Positions 37,897 to 44,276 of a stretch of 44,276 nt of DNA are shown one piece after another. Origin of the DNA: Phycisphaerae bacterium (lineage in GTDB: Bacteria > Planctomycetota > Phycisphaerae > UBA1845). Location: the NCBI GenBank assembly GCA_013360585.1, contig JABWBH010000041.1, positions 1-44,276 of the forward strand, read 5' to 3'. The translations under genes and the position numbers were made by a program. The notes under the pieces were generated by a model. The model saw only the letters and a list, made by a program, of their open reading frames with translations, searched no databases and was not told the DNA's origin. Every line of letters begins with the position of its first letter. Positions within the stretch are counted from its first letter, which is position 1.

Positions 37897-40656
37897 ATGA
37901 CCGAACCCACATCCAGACAAGACCGCCTGCACGAGCTGTTCACCGCCGCGCTGCACCTGCCCTCAGCGCAACAGGAACCGTACCTGCTCCGCTCCTGCCC
38001 GGACGACCCCGCGCTCGTCCGTGAGGTTCTCGCTCTCCTGCACGCCGCCGACGCTGCGCCGGACGATTTCCTCACCCCGCCGGACCCGCCTTCCTTCCTG
38101 TCGAAAGCGACGCCGCATCCGCCCGCGCCCTACGACCCGGCCAAGGACACGCTGCCGGGCCGCCGCCTCAAAGGCCGGTACACGATTCAGCATCGCCTCG
38201 GCGAGGGCGGCATGTCCGTCGTGTACGAAGGCGCGCAGGATCACCCGCGCCGCCGAGTGGCCATCAAGATCTTGCGCCCGCAGTTCGTCTCGCCGAAGGT
38301 GCTGCGCCGCTTCCGCGACGAGCCGGAAATCCTCGCCCAGCTCAACCACCCGCACATCGTCCGCGTCTTCGAGGCTGACGTGGAGGACTTCGGCGCCGGC
38401 GACGGTCCGCAGCCGTACTTCGTGATGGAATACGTGGACGGCATCCCGCTGACGCAGTACGCCCACGACCGCCGCCTGCCGCTGCGCCAGCGCCTCGAGC
38501 TTTTCGCCATCGCCTGCGACGCCGTGCACGAGGCCCACCAGCGCGGCATCATCCACCGCGATCTGAAGCCGGGGAACATCCTCGTGACCGCCGAGGGACA
38601 GCCCAAGCTGCTCGACTTCGGCGTCGCCAAGATTCTCGCCACCAGCGGTCTGGCCATCGAGCACACGCTCACCGGCGAGCTTCAACTCATCGGCACGCTG
38701 CAATACATGAGCCCGGAGCAATGCGACGTGGGTCTAAGCGAGCCGCAGGCTTCAGCCCGCGCGAATTCACTCTCCCCGGCAGAGCCGCCCGTGTCAGGAA
38801 TCGGTCCGATGGGTGGTTCGCCAAACGCGCCGGGTACTTCGTCGCTCTGCGACGAAAGCCCAGCGCAGAGCGTCGAAAACCCCAAAGTCTCGTCACGGAG
38901 TGACGAACTACCTGCCCTGAACCCTCAACCCCTGAACCCTGAACCCCGAACCCTGAACCCTCAGCCCCAAACCCCGATTCCCGATCCCCGACCCCCGAGT
39001 CTGGACACCCGCTCCGACGTCTACGCCCTCGGCGTCCTCCTCTACGAACTGGTCACCGAGCGCCTGCCCTACGACGTCTCGAACATGACCATCGTCTCGG
39101 CCGCCCGCACCATCTGCGAAGCCGCGCCCACCCCCCCGTCGCACTTCGACCGCCGCCTGCGCGGCGACCTCGACGCCATCATCCTCAAAGCCCTCGAAAA
39201 AAACCGCGCCCACCGCTACGCCTCCGCCGCCCACCTCGAAGACGACGTGCGAAGATACCTGTCGGGCGAACCGACGACGGCGAGACCGCCCACGTGGCGC
39301 ACGCGCACCGTGCGATGGATGCGAAAGCATCCAAAGCTTGCGACCGCCGCGATCGCGTTCTCTGCCGGGGTCTTGGCGTGGATACCCGCGATGTTGGCTT
39401 GGGAGAGGGGGTTCCGACGGGGAATGCAAGCCGTTCCGTGGGGGTTCAAAAAAGCGTTCAACGACTCCTCCGTGGAGTTGATGAGTTTCGATGGAAGAAC
39501 GCTTGCGGGCTTTGCTGCTGGTAATGGCGGGAAGGTTCGTGTTGCTGACGTGCTCGAATCCTCCCGAAGCGGCGGGCGTGACCTGAGGGTCGTCGTTGGG
39601 TTACAAAGCCAACCTTTAACCAGAATTCCCTGCGCATTGACGATGTACCGGTGGAACCAGCCGAAGCAGGCACTTGAACCCGTTTGGGAACTGCATCAAC
39701 CGGACCCCGGACCGCTCCCCGACCCGCATGATAGGAAGTTCAGCCCTGCAGCCTTCCGGTTCGCCAATGGCTGCATAGCCGATATCTTCGACAACAAGGA
39801 GAGCAAGGGCGACGAGATCGTGATCGTCTTTCAGGGCGGGGGGTTCACGCAATCGGTCCTTCAAATCCACGATCTTGACGGCCGGTTGCTTTACCGAATC
39901 TGGGCCGATGCCCAATTCGAGGAAATCATCTGGCAACCCGACTCCCGGCTGCTGATCTGTTTCGGCGGCGACGGCTCGGCCTTTCGACGCGCTCGCCAGG
40001 GGATGCCGGAGGACGAGCGCGCCGAGTATCGGCACGTCAAGGTCGTCTTCGCCTTTCGCCCCGAATTCGACAAGCTTTACGACACGTTTCTGTGCCTAGA
40101 GCCTGAGCCGATCCCGGGCACGATTGCCCCCGAATGGTGCCGCATGATCGGCCCTAGGAATCTGGTGGACGCCTGTTTTGATCATGCGCTCCTTGACCCG
40201 ATCGAGGGAGGCGGGTTCCGGCTGCAAGTGATTGGAAGGGGTGAGGCGGAGAGCATGGGTTCGTTGTCGATCGAATTTGGCCCAGACGGATCGCTGACAA
40301 AGCGCTGTCCAGATTCCGACAATGTCAAGTCCGCCCTGGTCCACGCCGCGCCCGAGAGCATCCTGTATCAGTTTGCGCACAGAATCAACCTCCTGCGCCA
40401 CCCCCCGATCCGCGATGAGTGGGTTCCAGCCAAGGGAAAAGGGGACGCCGCCGAGCGCCTCTACTACCTCCGCGACTGCGAAGCTGACCCCGCCGGCGGG
40501 CCTCCGCGTACCCACTCGACCGAAACCTGCCCGCTCAACGCATACAGCGTCCACGGCTCCCCGTACCGCTGGGCGCGGCTGTTGAGGGATGGCAAAGGAA
40601 CCTCGACCGGACGCTCCCAGCCGCCTTCGCTGGATACCCCATCTTCCCCGCCTTGA
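37897..40656 (+). CDS. Transmembrane Ser/Thr protein kinase with repeat-derived insertion
   Basis: From ATG 37897 this is a 919-residue PknB-type kinase; 33 more codons are open upstream (ATG 37798) and no ribosome site settles the start. The N-terminal 85 residues are a helical region seen in other sigma-linked kinases. Kinase motifs: Gly-loop GEGGMSVVYEG (from 102), Lys124 in VAIKIL, HRDLKPGN (Asp222), DFGVAK (Asp240) and GTLQYMSPEQ (to 275). A 90-residue, Pro-rich insertion (about 279-368) separates this from DTRSDVYALGVLLYELV. A membrane span (about 482-502) precedes a C-terminal region of about 415 residues of unknown type, presumably outside the membrane as a sensor. Probably signals with the sigma factor just upstream. 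Confidence 0.92.
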   Translation: MTEPTSRQDRLHELFTAALHLPSAQQEPYLLRSCPDDPALVREVLALLHAADAAPDDFLTPPDPPSFLSKATPHPPAPYDPAKDTLPGRRLKGRYTIQHRLGEGGMSVVYEGAQDHPRRRVAIKILRPQFVSPKVLRRFRDEPEILAQLNHPHIVRVFEADVEDFGAGDGPQPYFVMEYVDGIPLTQYAHDRRLPLRQRLELFAIACDAVHEAHQRGIIHRDLKPGNILVTAEGQPKLLDFGVAKILATSGLAIEHTLTGELQLIGTLQYMSPEQCDVGLSEPQASARANSLSPAEPPVSGIGPMGGSPNAPGTSSLCDESPAQSVENPKVSSRSDELPALNPQPLNPEPRTLNPQPQTPIPDPRPPSLDTRSDVYALGVLLYELVTERLPYDVSNMTIVSAARTICEAAPTPPSHFDRRLRGDLDAIILKALEKNRAHRYASAAHLEDDVRRYLSGEPTTARPPTWRTRTVRWMRKHPKLATAAIAFSAGVLAWIPAMLAWERGFRRGMQAVPWGFKKAFNDSSVELMSFDGRTLAGFAAGNGGKVRVADVLESSRSGGRDLRVVVGLQSQPLTRIPCALTMYRWNQPKQALEPVWELHQPDPGPLPDPHDRKFSPAAFRFANGCIADIFDNKESKGDEIVIVFQGGGFTQSVLQIHDLDGRLLYRIWADAQFEEIIWQPDSRLLICFGGDGSAFRRARQGMPEDERAEYRHVKVVFAFRPEFDKLYDTFLCLEPEPIPGTIAPEWCRMIGPRNLVDACFDHALLDPIEGGGFRLQVIGRGEAESMGSLSIEFGPDGSLTKRCPDSDNVKSALVHAAPESILYQFAHRINLLRHPPIRDEWVPAKGKGDAAERLYYLRDCEADPAGGPPRTHSTETCPLNAYSVHGSPYRWARLLRDGKGTSTGRSQPPSLDTPSSPP
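38740..38765. repeat. Half-copy of the GAGCCGC palindromic repeat inside the kinase gene
   Basis: The bases from GAGCCGCAGGC to CCGCGCGAA are nearly the same as the half-copy at 6861-6885 and match one arm of the 56-bp palindrome at 37720. Here they are translated as EPQASARAN. Confidence 0.85.
38911..39000. repeat. Translated degenerate 7-bp repeat array in the kinase gene
   Basis: About twelve units around CCCTGAA/CCCCGAA (for example TGAACCC, TCAACCC, CTGAACCC, GATTCCC, GATCCCC, GACCCCC) run to the point where kinase homology resumes. Three 7-base units equal seven codons, so the protein shows a seven-residue period (LNPQP, LNPEPRT, LNPQPQT). The best example of the heptad family in a coding region. 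Confidence 0.85.
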
Positions 40657-40781
40657 CTTCTTTTACCGTCGCGCTTGAGGAGCAACGATTGACCATACGG
40701 AAAACCCCGCCTCCGGAGCTGACCTCGCGCATGAAGAAATGAACGCCACAGGTAGTGGCGATTCTGATTGAGAGGTTGGTC

Positions 40782-41774
40782 ATGAAACTTCGAATCCTAC
40801 TCCTGTTAGCCGTGCTGATCTGTTTTCCCGGTTGCTTCGATTTACCACTCATGGACTCTAACACCTGTCGCTTCGCCTTTGACGGCGAGTGTGACGATGG
40901 AGGAACAGGGGCGACCAACTCCCTCTGTGCCTACGGCTCCGACCTCGCGGACTGCGGGCCGCGATTCTCAGGAGGCGGCGGATCGAACGACAATTCATCT
41001 GACGACGACACCGATGTCAGCGGCATCCCGAGCGAGACGACCCTCGCGGCGGCGGCGGCGAAGCGCTTCGAGTTCTACGGGGCGGAGGGGGACACCGTCA
41101 TATTCGACGCCACGATGCCGGATGACGAGGCTGACGTGGATCTCTTCCTCTACGATCCTTCCAACTCCACTGTGGGATCCTCAACCAACCTCCGCGGACT
41201 CCCGGACAACATCCGCCACGACCTCACCCGAAGCGGAACTTATGCTCTCGAGTGCGTCAATGTTTTTGAAGACCGCTCGGTGACGGTATTCCTGCGGAAG
41301 CAGGTGCTTTCGGATGCGGCTGGCAACGACCTGAGCGGAGTGTATCGCATCACCGAGTACAACGGCGGCGCCGTTCCCGACGGACAGATCGAGAAGTTTG
41401 CCTTCGACCAAGGCCGGTTGGTATCCCGCTACATCTTTCTTGACGCTTCGCTGCTGGGGCTGGGCAGCGATCTCGAAGTCTGGGTGGACCACCGACCGGG
41501 CGAAGTCACCGACGTGTACTGGGAAGGTCAGCACTATCAGGTCAGTGCGCTGGACAGTTCGTCGTCGAGCGACGGGGCATCCCTGTCCTTCACCTACGAC
41601 ATCCGCATACGGTTGATCTCCGGCTCGCAGGTTTATACGAGCGCTGACGGCTCCGTCAGTTTCTCTGGATCGGTATCGGGAGACGGTCGCACGATCACCG
41701 GAATCCGTGAGGGGCTCCTGACGGGAGACCTTTCGCTGGAGTTTTCACACACGCTCACGGCGCGGCGCGAGTGA
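40782..41774 (+). CDS. Predicted lipoprotein with LNR-like and PPC-like domains
   Basis: A 330-residue protein with GAGG six bases before ATG 40782. The signal peptide MKLRILLLLAVLICFPGC could be a lipoprotein type, with Cys18 after FPG, though the lipobox is imperfect. The next 40 residues have the cysteine pattern of a Notch/LNR-like calcium module, NTCRFAFDGECDDGGTG then CAYGSDLADCGPR. A Ser/Asp-rich linker (about 65-80) leads to a beta-sandwich resembling bacterial pre-peptidase C-terminal domains (KRFEFYGAEGDTVIFDATMP; DVDLFLYDPSNSTVG). The C-terminal half is beta-rich with no known family. Probably anchored or secreted. Possibly in the regulon of the sigma/kinase pair just upstream. Confidence 0.75.
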   Translation: MKLRILLLLAVLICFPGCFDLPLMDSNTCRFAFDGECDDGGTGATNSLCAYGSDLADCGPRFSGGGGSNDNSSDDDTDVSGIPSETTLAAAAAKRFEFYGAEGDTVIFDATMPDDEADVDLFLYDPSNSTVGSSTNLRGLPDNIRHDLTRSGTYALECVNVFEDRSVTVFLRKQVLSDAAGNDLSGVYRITEYNGGAVPDGQIEKFAFDQGRLVSRYIFLDASLLGLGSDLEVWVDHRPGEVTDVYWEGQHYQVSALDSSSSSDGASLSFTYDIRIRLISGSQVYTSADGSVSFSGSVSGDGRTITGIREGLLTGDLSLEFSHTLTARRE

Positions 41775-41891
41775 GCGAGACGTGGCACTCAACCCGTCCT
41801 TGCGAGCGAAGAATTCGTCGCCGCTCAAACATGTTGTTCTCGTAACTGGGTCTTCGGAAATTCTGTTTTATCCTTTATCTGGAGCAATTCA

Positions 41892-42281
41892 ATGATCCGC
41901 CATGTTCTGTATGTTCTGATGGTCATTTTTATGGTTCCGCTCACCGGGTGTGCGACCATTGTCCACGGCAACGATCAGAAGATTACGGTGACTTCCACTC
42001 CGCCGGGTGCGCAGGTGCTCCATAATGGCGCAGTCAAAGGTGTCACGCCTTGCGATGTCGAGTTGAGTCGTCGCCCGTTCAAAAGCGTCCTGACCGTGCG
42101 CAAGGATGGATGCTCCGACAAGGAGATCGTGGTCAAGAATGGCGTCAGCATGTGGGCGCTGCTCGGCAACTTCATTTTTGGAGGCATCCCGGGATGGATC
42201 ATCGATGCCGCCACCGGAAGCTTCGGCGCCTACTATCAGGATCATTACGACGTTCAGCTTGAAGCGCGCGCGGCGGGTTGA
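41892..42281 (+). CDS. PEGA-domain lipoprotein
   Basis: A 129-residue protein with GGAG seven bases before ATG 41892. The signal sequence MIRHVLYVLMVIFMVPLTGC has a classical lipobox (LTGC), so Cys20 is the expected lipidation site. Residues about 30-82 resemble the PEGA domain: ITVTSTPPGAQVLHNGAVKG, TPCDVELS, FKSVLTVRKDGCSDKEIVV. The C-terminal part contains a hydrophobic patch, NFIFGGIPGWIIDAATGSFG, of a kind common in PEGA lipoproteins. PEGA domains are thought to bind surface or membrane partners. Located between two exported proteins downstream of the kinase. Confidence 0.85.
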   Translation: MIRHVLYVLMVIFMVPLTGCATIVHGNDQKITVTSTPPGAQVLHNGAVKGVTPCDVELSRRPFKSVLTVRKDGCSDKEIVVKNGVSMWALLGNFIFGGIPGWIIDAATGSFGAYYQDHYDVQLEARAAG

Positions 42282-42393
42282 CGGAAGTCGCGGGTTGTGA
42301 GTGATGACCAAGATACGATCACCCGTTGGATCATCGTACCTTGATGTGGGTGAATGCAGATCATTTCAGTCTCAGGAAACAAAGGAGAATAGC

Positions 42394-42465
42394 ATGGGAT
42401 TCTTTCAGATTCTGGGCATCGCGATCTTCGCATTGTGGGCGCTGGCATTCATGTTTGGGGCCTGA
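42394..42465 (+). CDS. 23-residue single-span membrane microprotein
   Basis: AGGAG lies six bases before ATG 42394, and the frame ends at TGA 42463-42465 after 23 codons. The peptide starts MGFFQILGIAIFALWALAF and ends MFGA, a single hydrophobic helix with no charged residues. It has the same length and character as the microprotein at 2849-2920. It lies 112 bases after the PEGA lipoprotein gene and 101 bases before the phospholipase-like gene, on the same strand as both. Function unknown. Confidence 0.6.
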   Translation: MGFFQILGIAIFALWALAFMFGA

Positions 42466-42566
42466 TCGGAAAACAAGCTCCTTCGCGGAACATCAAAATC
42501 AGGAACGCCAATTTCGGGAATTGCGCGGAGTGTGGCTCCAGGCAATTTACAGTGGAGGTAGAGAGC

Positions 42567-43430
42567 ATGATTCGCAGCAGCATCAATCATCATAGTATCC
42601 GCGTCGTGATCCTTGTGGTCGGAATAACACTCTGTTGCGCGTCGTCGTTGGCTCTTGTGCCTACCGCGGAGTTCAATCCCGGCAACACCGACAACGATCC
42701 TCTTACCGACTGCAACGTGGGTAACGGTTGCGGACCCGGTGGCGAGGACTTCTGCGAGACCTGGGTAAAACCTCGCTGGGGTGAGGGTTATCGGTATGAG
42801 ACATGCCAACGCTACAGGAGAATCTTTCAAGCCGCCTGCAACGCTCATGACGTGTGTTACGCGGAGTGCTGCTGCCAGTTTTCGGACGTCCGATGCAGGA
42901 AGATTCGTCAGATGTATTGTGATATGAAGTTCTACGGCGACATGCTTCGCACCTGTCGCGGGTTTTATGGTATCCAGAGAGACGAATGTAATGTAATTGC
43001 ATCTTTCTTCTTTGTGGCCGTTTCGGCAAAAGGCTTACCGTACGTCAATTGTGAATGCCGTGTTGGGTGCCCACCAGGTGGAGATGGGAGAGCTTCTCGG
43101 ACAACGCAGCAACTTGAGCTGGCGATCAACACTCACGCAGTAACCTTTGTTGAAGGTACGGATGAGAGCGATGAGAATGTGGCGCTGGACGGGGATCACG
43201 ACGGAGTTCCGGATCAATCTGAAGTCGAAGTTGGCATGAATCCGAATGATGCTACTGATGCAATGGAAGACCCTGATCAGGATGGTGTTCCCAGTGCTCT
43301 GGAGGTGCTGTTAGAGTTACAGCCTTTCGTGAAAGATTCAGATAATGACGGGCGAAGCGATCGTGTAGGGATGATGCGTTGGATCAAACAGAATGCCCGG
43401 ATGCAAAAGCGAGGTGTGAGGCGCGAATAG
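42567..43430 (+). CDS. Secreted phospholipase-A2-like protein with calcium-binding repeats
   Basis: A 287-residue protein; GGAGG lies eight bases before ATG 42567. A signal peptide is present (RVVILVVGITLCCASSLALV). The next part carries both hallmarks of secreted phospholipase A2: a calcium loop GNGCGPGG (about 53-59) and the catalytic ACNAHDVCYAEC with His94-Asp95, plus many further cysteines that could form disulfides. The C-terminal half has Asp-rich repeats, DGDHDGVPDQSE, EDPDQDGVPSALE and DSDNDGRSDR, of the thrombospondin-type-3/EF-hand-like kind. Family logic predicts calcium-dependent release of fatty acid from phospholipid. GC content is below that of flanking genes, so transfer is possible. 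An IS remnant starts 20 bases after its stop. Confidence 0.82.
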   Translation: MIRSSINHHSIRVVILVVGITLCCASSLALVPTAEFNPGNTDNDPLTDCNVGNGCGPGGEDFCETWVKPRWGEGYRYETCQRYRRIFQAACNAHDVCYAECCCQFSDVRCRKIRQMYCDMKFYGDMLRTCRGFYGIQRDECNVIASFFFVAVSAKGLPYVNCECRVGCPPGGDGRASRTTQQLELAINTHAVTFVEGTDESDENVALDGDHDGVPDQSEVEVGMNPNDATDAMEDPDQDGVPSALEVLLELQPFVKDSDNDGRSDRVGMMRWIKQNARMQKRGVRRE

Positions 43431-43450
43431 TTGGAGTAAGGCGGTAAGAA

Positions 43451-44187
43451 TGACGTGCCCCCATTTCATGGTCCAGCTGCTATGAGAGTTCCCTGGTTGT
43501 CTGGCATTCGGGCGGGCGGAGTGGAGTCCCCAGGCCACGGAGCGGAGCCCCCGACTGCACGCTACTCCCTCGCACCGCAGCCGCGAACGCCGCCGGCGTC
43601 TGATACCCCAGGGCGCTGTGCGGCCGGTCGTGATTGTATTCCAATCGATGATCCTCCAGCACTACCTTCGCCTCCTGGAGACTGGTGAACAGTTCACGAT
43701 TCAGCACTTCATCGCGCAGCCGGCCGTTGAACGACTCGCCGTAGGCATTCTCCCACGGCGCCCCCGGTTCAATGTAGAGCGTCTTACTTCCGGCACTCTG
43801 CAGCCAGTCACGCAGCGCCCGGGCGATGAACTCCGGTCCGTTGTCGCTGCGAACATGCCCGGGAACGCCGCGGACCTCGAACAGGTAACGCAGCGTGTCG
43901 ATCACCTCGCGGCTGGTGAAGCTTCGCTCCACTTCGATGGCCAGGCACTCGCGCGTGTATTCGTCCTCGATGGTCAGCATCTTCAAGGTCCGGCCGTCGC
44001 AGGTCTGGTCGCTGACAAAGTCGTAGCACCACACGTGGTCGGGATGCGTCGCGCGATGACGCACCACGCCGCCGGCGCTGCCGCCCAATCGCCGTTTTTT
44101 CCGTACTTTTCGTGGCACCTTGAAGCCTTCCTTCCGCCACAGCCGCCACACGCGCTTGCGGTTCACGCGAAACCCGTCGAGGTATTG
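43451..44187 (-). mobile_element. IS3-family element, truncated remnant
   Basis: The left boundary begins TGACGTGCCCCC, resembling the IR of IS3-family elements (TGACCTGCCCCC in relatives I recall), 20 bases after the PLA2-like stop. The right side stops near 44187, where a different element's end (TGTCAAATCCTGTGGACGG) starts. The first half of the transposase region and the other IR are missing. Confidence 0.75.
43480..44166 (-). pseudogene. IS3-family OrfB transposase, 5'-truncated
   Basis: The remaining 228 residues begin [20 protein letters not shown], preceded in frame by GFRV, which is internal to normal OrfB; the N-terminal part with its usual YGYRR-type motif is gone. The DDE catalytic residues are in [22 protein letters not shown] and [15 protein letters not shown], followed by [16 protein letters not shown]. 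So the integrase core is intact but no start region remains, and activity is unlikely. The last 30 residues look like extra codons beyond the usual end. Confidence 0.82.
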
Positions 44188-44276
44188 TCAAATCCTGTGG
44201 ACGGTCCTGTTTCAGGCGGCGTCCATCCTGAGTCCGTTGACGAACTGAATGCCTCCGATCACGTCCGTCAGCAGGC
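44187..44276 (-). mobile_element. End of a second insertion sequence, cut by the window edge
   Basis: The plus strand switches near 44187 to TGTCAAATCCTGTGGACGG, which looks like a transposon inverted-repeat end of the IS256 type (from memory). The sequence right of it continues beyond the window. The insertion explains the loss of the IS3 element's far side. Confidence 0.5.
44212..44274 (-). CDS. C-terminal fragment of a putative transposase
   Basis: On the minus strand the frame enters from the window edge and ends at TGA 44214-44212, giving LLTDVIGGIQFVNGLRMDAA. It lies just inside the inverted-repeat-like end, as transposase stop codons often do. Only about 20 residues are visible and the family cannot be decided. 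Confidence 0.4.
   Translation of the reverse strand: MLTDVIGGIQFVNGLRMDAA

Larger units (their letters stand above)
38731..39000 (+). other. In-frame, repeat-derived insertion in the kinase domain
   Basis: The 270 bases between the PEQ motif and DTRSDVYALG code for about 90 residues absent from typical kinases, where only a few residues separate these motifs. In order they hold a half-copy of the 56-bp palindrome, a hairpin TTCGTCGC-TCT-GCGACGAA (38838-38856), a hairpin TCGTCAC-GGA-GTGACGA (38890-38906) and a 7-bp repeat array that encodes a Pro/Asn-rich tract such as LNPEPRT. The length is a multiple of three, so the frame survives. Probably the loop is extruded from the folded kinase. Confidence 0.8.

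Overview
The window is a GC-rich bacterial chromosome segment that most resembles Planctomycetota, probably a Phycisphaerae-like lineage; this is inferred from gene content, as no rRNA is present. The clues are an ECF-type sigma factor directly upstream of a transmembrane Ser/Thr kinase, a row of large pseudopilins beside two PilB/GspE-like ATPases, many secreted proteins without assigned function, a zinc-ribbon protein with a CxxC-YDLRGLP signature, and abundant extragenic palindromes and degenerate 7-base repeats.

Layout. (1) 1-2674: the end of an integrated element, with a J-domain protein, a small conserved-looking protein and a large serine recombinase whose last codons lie inside a tRNA-Pro(GGG) gene on the other strand. 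(2) 2675-6851: a 23-residue membrane microprotein, a HEAT-like protein with a SEC-C zinc tail, a secreted protein and a DUF6614-like protein, all on the minus strand. (3) 7056-19536: a minus-strand secretion/pilus operon reading pilB-like, pilT, pilB-like, pilC/gspF and five prepilin-type proteins. (4) 19836-23478: housekeeping genes rlmN, coaE (no canonical start codon visible) and rho. (5) 23692-34863: secreted unknowns, a DUF255/thioredoxin-like protein, a flippase-like membrane protein, a GNAT acetyltransferase, kbl, a class I aminotransferase, an S41 peptidase and a zinc-ribbon membrane protein. (6) 34864-43430: extragenic hairpins, a secreted metzincin, the ECF sigma/kinase pair separated by a perfect 56-bp palindrome, then two predicted lipoproteins, a second 23-residue microprotein and a secreted phospholipase-A2-like protein with calcium-binding repeats. 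(7) 43451-44276: remnants of two insertion sequences.

How the genes work together. The pilus/secretion block has two assembly-type ATPases, one retraction-type ATPase, one platform protein and five pseudopilins. Two of the pseudopilins share a GspG-like acidic C-terminus. No secretin or prepilin peptidase is in view. The ECF/kinase pair is a likely envelope-signalling module, and the secreted proteins downstream are possible but unproven outputs.

The most unusual material is repetitive. Degenerate 7-bp tandem repeats, comparable to cyanobacterial STRRs, fill several gaps in the pseudopilin operon. A related array, with a half-copy of the 56-bp palindrome and two small hairpins, makes up a roughly 90-residue in-frame insertion inside the kinase domain. 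A second hairpin family at 34896-35083 varies with both arms matched. Two secreted proteins 30 kb apart end in the same type of cysteine-bounded C-terminal module. Start sites of several pseudopilins, coaE and the kinase are uncertain.
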